Positions 1 to 8,392 of a stretch of 64,000 nt of DNA are shown one piece after another. The notes beneath the pieces are model-generated. The model was not told where the DNA came from. It searched no databases and saw nothing but the letters and a program-made list of their open reading frames with translations. A program made the translations under genes and the position numbers. The stretch spans positions 3,785 through 67,784 of the forward strand of contig JBEIHO010000010.1 in NCBI GenBank assembly GCA_040381215.1, read 5' to 3'. Within the stretch, counting starts at the first letter, position 1; the number at the start of each line of letters is the position of its first letter. The DNA is from SZUA-430 sp040381215 (GTDB lineage Bacteria > Pseudomonadota > Alphaproteobacteria > Micropepsales > Micropepsaceae).

Positions 1-172
1 GCAACATCTCGCGCAAGGCGAAGTGATGCACGAAAGACACGCCATCACGAAAGCAAGATAATTCCTGCAATATATGCAATCATCAGCCTACGGATGATTA
101 GACCGGCAACCCGAGGCCAACGGCATCACGCAGCTCGATTTGCACGAATCAACGCGAATCGCCCTGCACTCT

Positions 173-955
173 TCACGCGAAACCCGTCTTGTCGGCAGCA
201 CCGTGCACCGAGATCTTTTCACCCGACACATACGAGTTGCGATCCGACACCAGGAAGCGCACGACGTTGGCGATGTCCTCCGGTGAACAGACGTGACCGA
301 AGGGAGAATTGGCGTCGAGATCATGGATCTGCTCCACGCCACGTGACTTTGCCAGCCGCTGCCCCATGTCGGTGTCCGTCAGCGGAGGCGCGACCACGTT
401 CACGCGGATATTGTGAGCCCGCTCTTCCTTTGCCAGCGTGAAAGCAAGCGCCTCAAGCGCAGCCTTGCCCATGTTGTAGGGCGCACCACGTGCCGCAAAC
501 CCAAGCGTCGCGACGCTCGAGATCATGATGACGTCGCCACGCGCGGCTTCCCGCATCTGAGGCAGCACAAGTTTCGACATGTAGAAGGGTGCCAGGGCAT
601 GAACACCGATGACCCGCATCATCTCTGCAGGTTCCGTGTCAGCAACCATCATGCCGCGGCTCGCGATGCCCGCATTATTGACAAGGATTGAAACAGGACC
701 AAGCGCGGCCCGCACGCCATCGACCATCCGCGCACACTCTTCGAACGCGTCCACCGAGGCCTGGACCGCGACGGCACGCCGCCCGAGGGCGCGGATTTCA
801 GCGACAACGCGGTCAGCCTCGTCCTTTTCACGCCGGTAATTGACAGCAACATCCGCGCCGTCGGCCGCAAGCCCCAATGCAATCGCCCGGCCAATACCGC
901 GGCTGGCCCCCGTCACCAAGGCAACCCTGCCCGCCAAAGACATGCCCATCTCCAT
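173..955 (-). CDS. SDR family NAD(P)-dependent oxidoreductase
   Basis: Classical short-chain dehydrogenase of 260 aa, the usual family length. The N-terminal Rossmann motif TGASRGIGRA, the NNAG motif and the catalytic YNMGK (Tyr-x-x-x-Lys) preceded by the SS of ISSVATLG are all visible. Members reduce or oxidise carbonyl/hydroxyl groups with NAD(P); the substrate cannot be read from the sequence. Three in-frame Met codons lie within the first five residues, so the true start may be M3 or M5 (MSLAGRVALV fits family starts best). It lies 48 bp downstream of, and in the same direction as, an acyl-CoA dehydrogenase, so a role in acyl or hydroxyacyl metabolism is possible but only inferred. Confidence 0.9.
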   Translation of the reverse strand: MEMGMSLAGRVALVTGASRGIGRAIALGLAADGADVAVNYRREKDEADRVVAEIRALGRRAVAVQASVDAFEECARMVDGVRAALGPVSILVNNAGIASRGMMVADTEPAEMMRVIGVHALAPFYMSKLVLPQMREAARGDVIMISSVATLGFAARGAPYNMGKAALEALAFTLAKEERAHNIRVNVVAPPLTDTDMGQRLAKSRGVEQIHDLDANSPFGHVCSPEDIANVVRFLVSDRNSYVSGEKISVHGAADKTGFA

Positions 956-1003
956 CGAATGATTGTGTGAGAGAAAATCCGGCAGGGAGGAACGCCCCCG
1001 CCG

Positions 1004-2806
1004 CTACAGGCCGATCTCGGCCTCGCCAAGCTGGAAAGGACCGCCCGCGCCGCGGGTGACCGCTTCCAGAAGGCCCGCAGCCCGCGGCAGGACCTGCTCG
1101 GCAAAGAACTGGGCAACCGCGATGCGCGTCGAAAGGAACGCGGCATCCTGCCCCGGCACTGCCATCTGCCGACGCGCCTCCAGCGCTCCACGCGCCAGAT
1201 AGAACCCGCCCGCAAGCAGGCCCATCATCTGAAGATAGGGCTGAGATGCCGGTAATGCCTCATGCGGCGAGGTGCGCATCGTCGCCTGCAGCCAAGCCGT
1301 GGCCTCGGCACAGCCCTGATGAGCCCTTGAAAGAGCTCTCCCGATGGACGCAAGCACGGGATCACCCCCGGCACACGTGGCAGCCGTGACCGCAATCTCG
1401 TCCAGGAATGACCTGACTGCCTCGCCGCCATCCAAGGCAAGCTTGCGCCCGATGAGATCGATCGACTGGATGCCATTCGTGCCTTCATAGATCGGCGTGA
1501 TCCGAGCATCGCGGAAATGCTGCGCGATGCCCGTATCCTCCACGAACCCCATGCCCCCATGGACCTGGATACCAAGGGAGGTCACCTCGACCGCCATGTC
1601 CGTACACCAGGCCTTCGAGAGCGGGATCAGCAACTCCTCCCGCGCCTTGGCGCTGGCCCTTTCCGCAGGAGTAGCCCCGTGCCGCGCCAGATCGATGGCC
1701 ACAGCATTGGCAAGGCAGATTGCACGGCCGGCCTCGATCATCGCTTTCTGCGTGAGCAGCATGCGCCGCACGTCGGCATGAAAGATGATAGGCACCATGT
1801 CCCGCGCCTCGTGCTGCAAGCCGAACGGCTTGCCCTGCCGCCGTTCACGTGCGTAGGACAGGGACTGCTGGAAACTGCGCTCCGCCACGCCGACGCCCTG
1901 CATGCCAATGGCAAGACGGGCCGAGTTCATCATCGTGAACATCGCCGCCATGCCCTTGTTCTCGGCACCGATCAGGAACCCGGTCGCGCCGCCCCCGTCT
2001 CCGAAAGCCATGACGCAGGTTGGGGAGCCATGGATGCCGAGCTTGCGCTCTAGCCCGACGCACCGCAGGTCATTTCGGACACCCGGCGTCCCATCGGCTT
2101 GCGGCAGGAACTTGGGCACAAGGAACAGCGAGATCCCGCGCGTGCCCGGAGGCGCATCCGGAAGCCGGGCCAGAACAAGATGCACGATATTCTCCGCGGC
2201 ATCGTGCTCGCCCCACGTTATGTAGATCTTCGTCCCCGTGATGCGATAGGTGCCATCGCCAGCAGGCACCGCCCGGGCCCTGAGCGCCCCCACATCCGAT
2301 CCAGCCTGCGGCTCGGTCAGGTTCATCGTGCCCGACCAAGCCCCACTCACGAGTTTCGGGAGGTAGAGGCCGCGCTGCGCATCGGATCCATGGGCGACGA
2401 GGGCATCGATCGCACCTTGGCTGAGCAACGGGCACAGACCGAACGCCATGCTGGCGCCATTCCACATTTCCTGCACGGCCAGGCCCAAGGCATGCGGGAG
2501 CCCCTGACCGCCATGGGCTCCGGGTCCGGTGAGGCTGCCCCAGCCGTTATCGACAAAACGCCTGTAGGCCGCGCTGAAGCCGGATGGCAGCAGCACCTGG
2601 CCATTCTCGAGCCGTGCACCTTCCACGTCCCCGACACGGTTAAGCGGGGCGATCACTTCATTTGCAAAGCGGCCGGCCTCATCGATGACCGCCGTCACGG
2701 TCTCCTCGCCGAAATCAGGATAGGCAGGGTTGCCGTGGAGGTTACCCATCCCGGCGATGGCATCGAGGGCAAATCGGATTTGTCGAACGGGGGCTGCGTA
2801 TGTCAT
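1004..2806 (-). CDS. Acyl-CoA dehydrogenase, long form with C-terminal extension
   Basis: FAD-dependent acyl-CoA dehydrogenase of 600 aa. This is about 200 residues longer than the short-chain family and typical of the AcdA/DmdC-like group, which carries an extra C-terminal domain. Visible are the FAD-binding segment MNLTEPQAGSDVGALRARA, the middle domain, and the C-terminal signature QVHGGMGFVEDTGIAQHFRD followed by ITPIYEGTNGIQ; the Glu of YEGTNG is the usual catalytic-base position in this group. The likely role is alpha,beta-dehydrogenation of an acyl-CoA in beta-oxidation or related sulfur/branched acid degradation; the substrate is unknown. No strong ribosome-binding site precedes the ATG. 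It is divergent from the yceI gene, with a 72-bp gap between them. Confidence 0.92.
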   Translation of the reverse strand: MTYAAPVRQIRFALDAIAGMGNLHGNPAYPDFGEETVTAVIDEAGRFANEVIAPLNRVGDVEGARLENGQVLLPSGFSAAYRRFVDNGWGSLTGPGAHGGQGLPHALGLAVQEMWNGASMAFGLCPLLSQGAIDALVAHGSDAQRGLYLPKLVSGAWSGTMNLTEPQAGSDVGALRARAVPAGDGTYRITGTKIYITWGEHDAAENIVHLVLARLPDAPPGTRGISLFLVPKFLPQADGTPGVRNDLRCVGLERKLGIHGSPTCVMAFGDGGGATGFLIGAENKGMAAMFTMMNSARLAIGMQGVGVAERSFQQSLSYARERRQGKPFGLQHEARDMVPIIFHADVRRMLLTQKAMIEAGRAICLANAVAIDLARHGATPAERASAKAREELLIPLSKAWCTDMAVEVTSLGIQVHGGMGFVEDTGIAQHFRDARITPIYEGTNGIQSIDLIGRKLALDGGEAVRSFLDEIAVTAATCAGGDPVLASIGRALSRAHQGCAEATAWLQATMRTSPHEALPASQPYLQMMGLLAGGFYLARGALEARRQMAVPGQDAAFLSTRIAVAQFFAEQVLPRAAGLLEAVTRGAGGPFQLGEAEIGL

Positions 2807-2878
2807 CTATGGGATCAGGACCTGAACATATTTCGGGCACACTGCTTCAGGCCGGGCAAGGCAATCAAGGAGTTTTCC

Positions 2879-3481
2879 ATGCGCTGGGTTCCCGCACTCA
2901 TCCTCGCAGCAATGCCCTTGAGTGCATCCGCGGCCAATACGTCCCTCAATCCGCAATCTGCACCCAAGGGAACGTACCGGCTGGATCCAGGCCACACCCT
3001 GGTCCAATTCTGCATTCCCCACATGGGCATCAGCAATTATTGCGGCCGTTTCGGCAAGGTCAGTGGCTCGATCACCTTCAATGGAGCCCAACCGGAGAAG
3101 AGCAGTGCAAAGATCGAGGTGGATGTGGGCTCGCTGGACACGCCATCCGACCCCCTCGACGAAAAGCTGAGGACCCAGTTCTTCGAGACCGACAAGCACC
3201 CCCTCGCACGCTTCATCTCCTCCGGTATCCGCGTGACCGGTGACAGAACGGGGATCATCGCAGGGCAACTCGAACTCCATGGGGTCAAGAAACCCGTGGA
3301 AATCGCGGTCACCTTCAACGGCGGCCTCATGCACCCCTTTTCAAACGCCTACGCCATAGGGTTTTCCGGCACCACGACGATCGCCCTCGAGGATTTTGCG
3401 TTTCCCGATGTTTCCTGGAGATCCTTCGTCGGCGACGCTGCAAAGCTGACGCTGGAAGTCGAATTCATCGCGGAGAAGTGA
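2879..3481 (+). CDS. YceI family protein (periplasmic, first copy)
   Basis: Lipocalin-like YceI domain protein of 200 aa. The reading frame is open far upstream, but that part is antisense to the acyl-CoA dehydrogenase. The start at MRWVPALILAAMPLSASAA is chosen because it gives a clean signal peptide (Ala-x-Ala cleavage near residue 19) and sits after an AAGGAGTTTT ribosome-binding site. The YceI domain begins at YRLDPGHTLVQF and ends near the C terminus. Family members bind polyisoprenoids or similar amphiphiles in the periplasm. It is first in a three-gene set with cytochrome b561 and a second yceI, a linkage common in proteobacteria. Internal cysteines (residues near 50 and 60) are unusual for the family. 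Confidence 0.9.
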   Translation: MRWVPALILAAMPLSASAANTSLNPQSAPKGTYRLDPGHTLVQFCIPHMGISNYCGRFGKVSGSITFNGAQPEKSSAKIEVDVGSLDTPSDPLDEKLRTQFFETDKHPLARFISSGIRVTGDRTGIIAGQLELHGVKKPVEIAVTFNGGLMHPFSNAYAIGFSGTTTIALEDFAFPDVSWRSFVGDAAKLTLEVEFIAEK

Positions 3482-3485
3482 TGTC

Positions 3486-4049
3486 ATGACAGACACCCCA
3501 CGCTACAACGCCATCGCCCAGCTCCTGCACTGGATCATGGCCATCGCCATCATCGCGATGATCATCGTCGGCGAGGTGATGGGCGACCTGTCGCGCGACG
3601 ACCCCATGAAGTTCGAGCTGTACCAACTCCACAAGTCTGCCGGGCTCACGATCCTGGCCCTCGCGCTCTTCCGCATCGTGTGGCGGCTGCTGCATGCACC
3701 GCCAGCCTTGCCAGCCGGCATGTCATCATGGGAACGCTACGCCGCAGGCTTCACGCATCTGGCCTTCTATTTCCTGATTGTCGCCATCCCGGTCACCGGT
3801 TGGGCAATCGCATCGACCTCGTCGTCAGGCGTCCCCACCTTGTGGTTCGGACTGTTTGAGGTCCCCCCGCTTCCGGGCCTGTCCGGAGCCGAAGACATGC
3901 ATGACCTCAACGAAGCCGCGGAAGAGGCACATGAGCTGCTGGCCAACCTGACAATCCTGCTCCTTCTGCTTCATGTCGCAGCCGCCCTCAAGCATCACTT
4001 CTGGAACCGCGACGACGTGCTGAAGCGCATGCTGCCCTTCCTGCGATAG
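3486..4049 (+). CDS. Cytochrome b561
   Basis: Small integral membrane diheme cytochrome b of 187 aa with four predicted hydrophobic helices. Histidines suited to heme ligation appear in helix 1 (LLHWIMAIA), near helix 2 (QLHKSAGL), in helix 3 (THLAFYFL) and in helix 4 (LLLLHVAAALKHHFW). The family moves electrons between quinones and periplasmic acceptors. It starts 5 nt after the yceI stop and ends 11 nt before the next yceI, so all three are almost certainly cotranscribed and probably act together in membrane redox or isoprenoid handling (inference). Confidence 0.93.
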   Translation: MTDTPRYNAIAQLLHWIMAIAIIAMIIVGEVMGDLSRDDPMKFELYQLHKSAGLTILALALFRIVWRLLHAPPALPAGMSSWERYAAGFTHLAFYFLIVAIPVTGWAIASTSSSGVPTLWFGLFEVPPLPGLSGAEDMHDLNEAAEEAHELLANLTILLLLLHVAAALKHHFWNRDDVLKRMLPFLR

Positions 4050-4060
4050 GAAACCGACCA

Positions 4061-4630
4061 ATGAACAAGCACCTGAGCATTGCCGTAACCACCCTCTTGC
4101 TGGCCCTGGGACAGACAGCGCACGCAGCCCCCGCATGGAACGTCGACGCATCCAGGAGCAGCCTGACCTTCAAGGTCGGCGTCAACGGCGAAACAGTGCA
4201 GGGAAGCTTCCCGGGCTTCGGCGCGCAGATCCGCTTCGACCCCAACGACCTGGCGTCATCATCGGTCAAGGTGGTGATGGACACGTCGGGAATTCGCACC
4301 GGAGACCGGACGCGCGACACCATGCTCCTCAAGCCGGCATGGTTCAACGTGCTCGACTTTCCGCAAGCCACATTCACCTGCCCGAAGTTCACAAGCAATG
4401 GACCAGGCAAGTTCGTGTGCGAGGGAAAACTCGCGATCAAGGGCATCACGCGCGACGTGAAACTACCCTTCACCCTCGACATTCAGGGACAAAAAGCCGT
4501 CGCGCGCGGGTCAGCAACAATCCGCCGGCTCGATTTCAAGGTAGGCGAAGGCGCTGACTTTGCAACGGGTTCTCCGGTGGCACTCGATGTCACGGTATCG
4601 ATCGTCGTGGTTGCGACGAAGGCGAAATAG
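4061..4630 (+). CDS. YceI family protein (periplasmic, second copy)
   Basis: YceI-domain protein of 189 aa with a signal peptide ending in QTAHAAPAW (cleavage near residue 22). The domain runs from WNVDASRSSLTFKVG to the C-terminal LDVTVSIVVVATKAK, with the typical FPQATF and GKLAIKGITRDVKLPF segments. It is clearly diverged from the copy at 2879, so this is an old duplication or two independent acquisitions rather than a recent tandem repeat. It probably carries a lipophilic ligand such as a polyisoprenoid quinone in the periplasm, supplied to or received from the cytochrome b561 encoded just upstream (inference). Confidence 0.9.
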   Translation: MNKHLSIAVTTLLLALGQTAHAAPAWNVDASRSSLTFKVGVNGETVQGSFPGFGAQIRFDPNDLASSSVKVVMDTSGIRTGDRTRDTMLLKPAWFNVLDFPQATFTCPKFTSNGPGKFVCEGKLAIKGITRDVKLPFTLDIQGQKAVARGSATIRRLDFKVGEGADFATGSPVALDVTVSIVVVATKAK

Positions 4631-4642
4631 GACGCGCCCAGG

Positions 4643-5590
4643 ATGCCCACGCGCGCGCCGACACCGGAGGCCCTGGCAGAGGCGGCGCAACTGCTGAAGC
4701 AGGGCAGGCTTGTCGCCTTCCCGACCGAAACGGTCTACGGCCTCGGCGCCGACGCCACGAGCGATGAGGCTGTGTCAGCGATATTCGCCGCCAAGGGCCG
4801 ACCCCAGTTCAACCCCTTGATTGTTCACGTCCAGGACGCGGGCGCAGCATCCCGCCTGGCCCACATGTCCAGCGTCGCCATGCAACTGGCCAAACGTTTC
4901 TGGCCGGGACCGCTGACGCTTGTCCTGCCAAGACAGGCGAACTGCCGGGTCTCCTGGCTGGCCACGGCGGGCCTCGACACGATCGCGCTGCGCTGTCCGG
5001 CTCATGGCGTGGCACAGGCGCTCCTGTCGGCTTTCGGCGGCCCGATTGCAGCCCCCAGCGCCAACCCGTCCGGGACCGTTTCACCGACCACCGCCGCGCA
5101 TGTCGAGCAGGGCCTGGGCAGTGCCGTCGCGATGATCCTCGATGGAGGCCCTGCGCTGCTGGGCCTCGAGTCCACCATCATTGGCCTCGCCGGCCCGCAA
5201 CCTGTCATGCTCCGCCCGGGTTCCATCACCCGCGACGAGATCGAGCAGGTCACCGGCCCACTCCACGTGGCCAGCGACAGCGAAGGCGCCCCCCACGCAC
5301 CCGGCCGCCTCAAGCGGCACTACGCGACATCAAAACCTCTGCGCCTGAACGCCACCACGACACGGCCCGGTGAGGCCCTGCTCGCATTCGGTCAGCCGTT
5401 GCAAGGCGCCCATTTGACAATGAACCTCAGCCCCACATCCGACCTGCAGGAAGCCGCAGCCCACCTCTTTGCCATGCTGCGCGCGCTCGACGCCTCGGAT
5501 GCCAGCGCCATTGCCGTGATGCCGATCCCCTCTCGAGGCCTGGGAGAGGCGATAAACGACAGGCTGGCGCGCGCAGCCGTGCGCGAGTAG
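4643..5590 (+). CDS. tsaC: L-threonylcarbamoyladenylate synthase (Sua5 type)
   Basis: Enzyme of the tRNA t6A pathway that makes threonylcarbamoyl-AMP from threonine, bicarbonate and ATP in the cytoplasm. At 315 aa it is the long Sua5 form. The YrdC domain spans roughly residues 10-200 (GRLVAFPTETVYGLGADAT, KGRPQFNPL, APSANPSG), followed by the linker and Sua5 C-terminal domain (APGRLKRHYATSKPL onward). It begins 12 nt after the yceI stop and ends 9 nt before the FAD oxidase, so it probably shares their transcript although its function is unrelated. Confidence 0.93.
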   Translation: MPTRAPTPEALAEAAQLLKQGRLVAFPTETVYGLGADATSDEAVSAIFAAKGRPQFNPLIVHVQDAGAASRLAHMSSVAMQLAKRFWPGPLTLVLPRQANCRVSWLATAGLDTIALRCPAHGVAQALLSAFGGPIAAPSANPSGTVSPTTAAHVEQGLGSAVAMILDGGPALLGLESTIIGLAGPQPVMLRPGSITRDEIEQVTGPLHVASDSEGAPHAPGRLKRHYATSKPLRLNATTTRPGEALLAFGQPLQGAHLTMNLSPTSDLQEAAAHLFAMLRALDASDASAIAVMPIPSRGLGEAINDRLARAAVRE

Positions 5591-5599
5591 ACCACACGC

Positions 5600-7024
5600 A
5601 TGAACGCCCACCGTCCGCCGTCACAAGAAACGTTGCAGCAGCTCATGCAGGCCGCTGGCCCCGGGGGCTTCACGCAGGATCAGGCCGTGATCGCCCCCCA
5701 TCTGCGCGAATGGCGCGACCGTTTCATCGGCGCCACCCCGCTGCTCCTGCGCCCGGCCTCGACGCAGGCCGTGGCGCGGATCGTGAGCATCTGCAACCAG
5801 ACACGGACCGCCATCGTGCCCCAGGGCGGCAACACCGGCCTCGTCGGCGGACAGATCCCCAGCCCCGACGGCACCCAGGTCCTCTTATCCCTCGCGCGAC
5901 TGAATGCGGTGCGCGCGACCGACCTCGATGCAGGAACACTGACGGTCGAGGCCGGCTGCATTCTTGATGACGTGCGCCGGCATGCCAACCAGCATGATCG
6001 CCTGTTCCCCCTGAGCCTTGCGTCCGGCGGCAGCGCGACCATTGGTGGCCTCCTGTCCACCAATGCAGGCGGAACGGCCGTTCTTGCCTACGGCAACATG
6101 CGCGAGTTGGTGCTGGGTATCGAGGCCGTCCTGCCCGACGGAGAGATCTGGAATGGGCTGCGCGCCCTCAGGAAGGACAACACGGGTTACGACCTGAGGA
6201 ACCTGCTTGTCGGCGCCGAAGGAACATTGGGCATCATCACGGCGGCCGTGCTGAAGCTGTTCCCTCACCCCAAGGAAATGCTCACGGGCTTCCTGTCCGT
6301 GGACAGCGTCGAGAGCGCCCTTGCCCTGCTCAATCGCCTGCAAGGCGCGGGCCTGTTCGTGACGTCATTCGAATTGCTGCCCGAGCGAGGCCTCGAGTTC
6401 GTCCTGAACCACATTCCTGGCACCCGTCGCCCCGTTGAAAGCGCAGGTCCCTGGCACGTGCTCGTGGAAATATCGCTGTTCGACAAGGCCGCGGCCTCCC
6501 TCGCGCGCCACGAACTCGAGGCAACGATGGGCGCAAGTGGCGTGCGCGATGGGACGCTGGCCCAGTCGGAAGGGCAGCGCAACGCGCTCTGGCGCCTGCG
6601 CGACGCGATGTCCGAAGCCCAGAAACCCGAAGGCGGCAGCATCAAGCACGATGTCTCGGTGCCCGTTTCAGCCGTCCCTGCGTTCATCGCCGAAGCGACC
6701 GCCGCCGTGACCGCCCTGATCCCCGGTGCACGCCCGGTACCCTTCGGTCACCTGGGTGACGGCAACATCCACTTCAACATCACCCAGCCCAAGGGCGCGG
6801 AAACATCCGCCTTCCTGTCCCGCCTGCCCGAGGTCAACCAGCTGGTGCACGACATTGTGCACCGTCATAACGGCTCGATCAGTGCCGAACACGGCCTGGG
6901 CATCGCCAAGGTGGACGAGATCACGCGCTACAAGTCGAAGACCGAGATCGGGGCCATGCAGGCCATCAAGAGGGCCCTCGATCCCAACGGCATCATGAAC
7001 CCCGGCAAGGTGGTCCGCGTCTGA
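5600..7024 (+). CDS. FAD-binding oxidase, GlcD / D-2-hydroxyacid dehydrogenase type
   Basis: A 474-aa flavoprotein of the FAD_binding_4 plus FAD-oxidase_C architecture, like glycolate oxidase subunit GlcD and D-2-hydroxyglutarate dehydrogenase. The FAD-binding segment VPQGGNTGLVGGQIP lies near residue 75 and GGLLSTNAGGTAVLAYGN near 150. The C-terminal catalytic histidine region reads FGHLGDGNIHFNI, and the end SAEHGLGIAKVDE through LDPNGIMNPGKVV is typical of the family. It probably oxidises a D-2-hydroxyacid and passes electrons to the quinone pool or an electron-transfer flavoprotein. The stop codon lies in a 10-bp perfect palindrome shared with the stop of the convergent gene at 7027. Confidence 0.9.
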   Translation: MNAHRPPSQETLQQLMQAAGPGGFTQDQAVIAPHLREWRDRFIGATPLLLRPASTQAVARIVSICNQTRTAIVPQGGNTGLVGGQIPSPDGTQVLLSLARLNAVRATDLDAGTLTVEAGCILDDVRRHANQHDRLFPLSLASGGSATIGGLLSTNAGGTAVLAYGNMRELVLGIEAVLPDGEIWNGLRALRKDNTGYDLRNLLVGAEGTLGIITAAVLKLFPHPKEMLTGFLSVDSVESALALLNRLQGAGLFVTSFELLPERGLEFVLNHIPGTRRPVESAGPWHVLVEISLFDKAAASLARHELEATMGASGVRDGTLAQSEGQRNALWRLRDAMSEAQKPEGGSIKHDVSVPVSAVPAFIAEATAAVTALIPGARPVPFGHLGDGNIHFNITQPKGAETSAFLSRLPEVNQLVHDIVHRHNGSISAEHGLGIAKVDEITRYKSKTEIGAMQAIKRALDPNGIMNPGKVVRV

Positions 7025-7030
7025 ATTCAG
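7021..7030. repeat. 10-bp palindrome spanning two convergent stop codons
   Basis: The sequence CTGAATTCAG is perfectly palindromic and contains both the TGA of the plus-strand FAD oxidase and the TGA of the minus-strand oxidoreductase. The genes are separated by only 2 bp. With no T-tract it is too short to call a terminator. Confidence 0.5.
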
Positions 7031-8013
7031 TCGCGGTATCTCAACGACCGCAGACCCGCTGCAGCATAGACGCCGTCGAGCACCTCCTGCTGCATGATGA
7101 TCGCATCACCTTCGGTAGGAACCGGCACCTGCGCTTCGAGCGCATGGAGGATCGTGTCCAGCTGCCACGTATAGGTCGAAATGCGGCTGATCCGCGGCGA
7201 CAGCGATTTGGCACCCGCCTTCAGCACGAGGCTGCCGCCATGATGCGGCGCCAGCGGGTTGGTGAACAGGATCTCTCCCTTGGAGCCCTTGACATTGAGG
7301 CGCGCCGCAAAGGCCTCGCCAGCAGCCATTGACGCAGACAGGGTCGCACGCACGGCGCCCGGGAACGTCAGAACAGCCTGCATGGTTTCATCGACGCCGC
7401 GCGGGCTCAGCACCGGCTTGGCATCGATATGAACAGGTCGCTGGCGCAGGATGTTCAGCGTCCAGCTCAACGGATAGCAACCCAGGTCCATGAACGCGCC
7501 CCCACCGGTTTCCGGCAGATGACGGATCTCGGCCCCGGCCCTATCATCGATGGCAATGTTGAACACGGCATCGATCGTGCTGATCAGGCCGATCTCGCCG
7601 GCATCAATCCACGCCAGCATCTGCAGGAACCCGGGATGATAGCGGTAATGGAAAGCCTCGATGACCCGCTTGCCCGCAGCCCGTGCCGCCGCCATGACCT
7701 GCGCGACCTCGCGCCCGTTCATCGCGAACGGCTTCTCGCAGATCACGTGCTTGCCCGCATTGAGCGCCTTTATGCACCATTCCGCGTGCAGGTTGATCGG
7801 AAGCGCATTGTAGATGACGTCGATGTCAGGCGCAGCCACCAGCGCCGCATAGTCCGCATCGTGACGCTTGAACCCATGGGCGTCGGCAAAGGCCTTCGCC
7901 CGGACCGGATCGCGCGCCGCAACCGACTGGAGCACTGCCCCCGGCCGAACCCGGGCAGGATGCACGATCGCGTTGGGGGTGATCCGCGCCGCGCCCAGAC
8001 AACCGATCCTCAT
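7027..8013 (-). CDS. Gfo/Idh/MocA family oxidoreductase
   Basis: NAD(P)-dependent oxidoreductase of 328 aa. The N-terminal Rossmann fold starts IGCLGAARI, and the conserved EKPFAMN motif (Lys-Pro of the family) lies near residue 93. The C-terminal half holds the substrate domain with GGGAFMDLGCYPLSW, which carries the usual catalytic-region His/Tyr environment. Substrates in this family are mostly sugars, inositols or dihydrodiols; the specific one is unknown. The ATG at 8013 is preferred: GGGAGGG sits 8 nt upstream. A GTG one codon further upstream is also possible. Confidence 0.9.
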   Translation of the reverse strand: MRIGCLGAARITPNAIVHPARVRPGAVLQSVAARDPVRAKAFADAHGFKRHDADYAALVAAPDIDVIYNALPINLHAEWCIKALNAGKHVICEKPFAMNGREVAQVMAAARAAGKRVIEAFHYRYHPGFLQMLAWIDAGEIGLISTIDAVFNIAIDDRAGAEIRHLPETGGGAFMDLGCYPLSWTLNILRQRPVHIDAKPVLSPRGVDETMQAVLTFPGAVRATLSASMAAGEAFAARLNVKGSKGEILFTNPLAPHHGGSLVLKAGAKSLSPRISRISTYTWQLDTILHALEAQVPVPTEGDAIIMQQEVLDGVYAAAGLRSLRYRD

Positions 8014-8116
8014 CACTGCAGCCCTCCCGATGGGATATCGTGCCAGCGGAAGGCTTGCGGCAGTTTTCCCGGTTGATCCGTGTCAAAGGTACTCATAGAG
8101 ACGGTGGCTATTCTAG

Positions 8117-8133
8117 TTGCGAATGATTTTCAA
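8117..8133. promoter_or_regulatory. Fur-box-like palindrome upstream of feoAB
   Basis: TTGCGAATGATTTTCAA has the dyad TG..AAT.ATT..CA that matches the core of the classical Fur operator. It lies 29 bp before the feoA start, where a promoter-overlapping operator is expected. This fits iron-dependent repression of ferrous iron uptake. It is a sequence match only. Confidence 0.6.
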
Positions 8134-8161
8134 GAACTCCGCCCTGCGAGAAGCCGCCCTC

Positions 8162-8392
8162 ATGAAGCTCCACGAACTGAAGGCAGGTCAAAAGGCCCGT
8201 ATCCGGTTCATCCACGCTGGCAGCGAGCAGATGGACGTCAAGCTGCGTGAACTGGGCTTTTCCGAGGGCGACGAAGTCGAGATGGTCGGTGCTGGCCCCT
8301 TCGGCGGCCGCACGCTCGCCGCGCGGCTCAACCGCACCCTGATCGCCCTGCGAACTTCCGAGGCCGCACTCATCGAGGTAGACCCGACGTGA
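8162..8392 (+). CDS. feoA: Ferrous iron transport protein A
   Basis: Small SH3-like cytoplasmic protein of 76 aa that supports FeoB. The start MKLHELKAG is chosen over upstream in-frame codons because family members begin this way and because the upstream extension would run through the Fur-box-like element. The core RELGFSEGDEVEMVGAGPFGG and the C-terminal ALRTSEAALIEV are typical. Its stop overlaps the feoB GTG start (GTGA), so the two are translationally coupled. No feoC is seen. Confidence 0.92.
   Translation: MKLHELKAGQKARIRFIHAGSEQMDVKLRELGFSEGDEVEMVGAGPFGGRTLAARLNRTLIALRTSEAALIEVDPT

Noticed and set aside
1..172. Short hairpin AATCATC/GATGATT near 89-110 as terminator of the first SDR
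   Set aside because: There is no T-tract in the minus direction and the loop is long; I see nothing else in the first 172 bp.
2099..2878. Long open frame upstream of and in phase with the first yceI gene
   Set aside because: It is antisense to the acyl-CoA dehydrogenase, and the signal peptide and ribosome-binding site place the real start at 2879.
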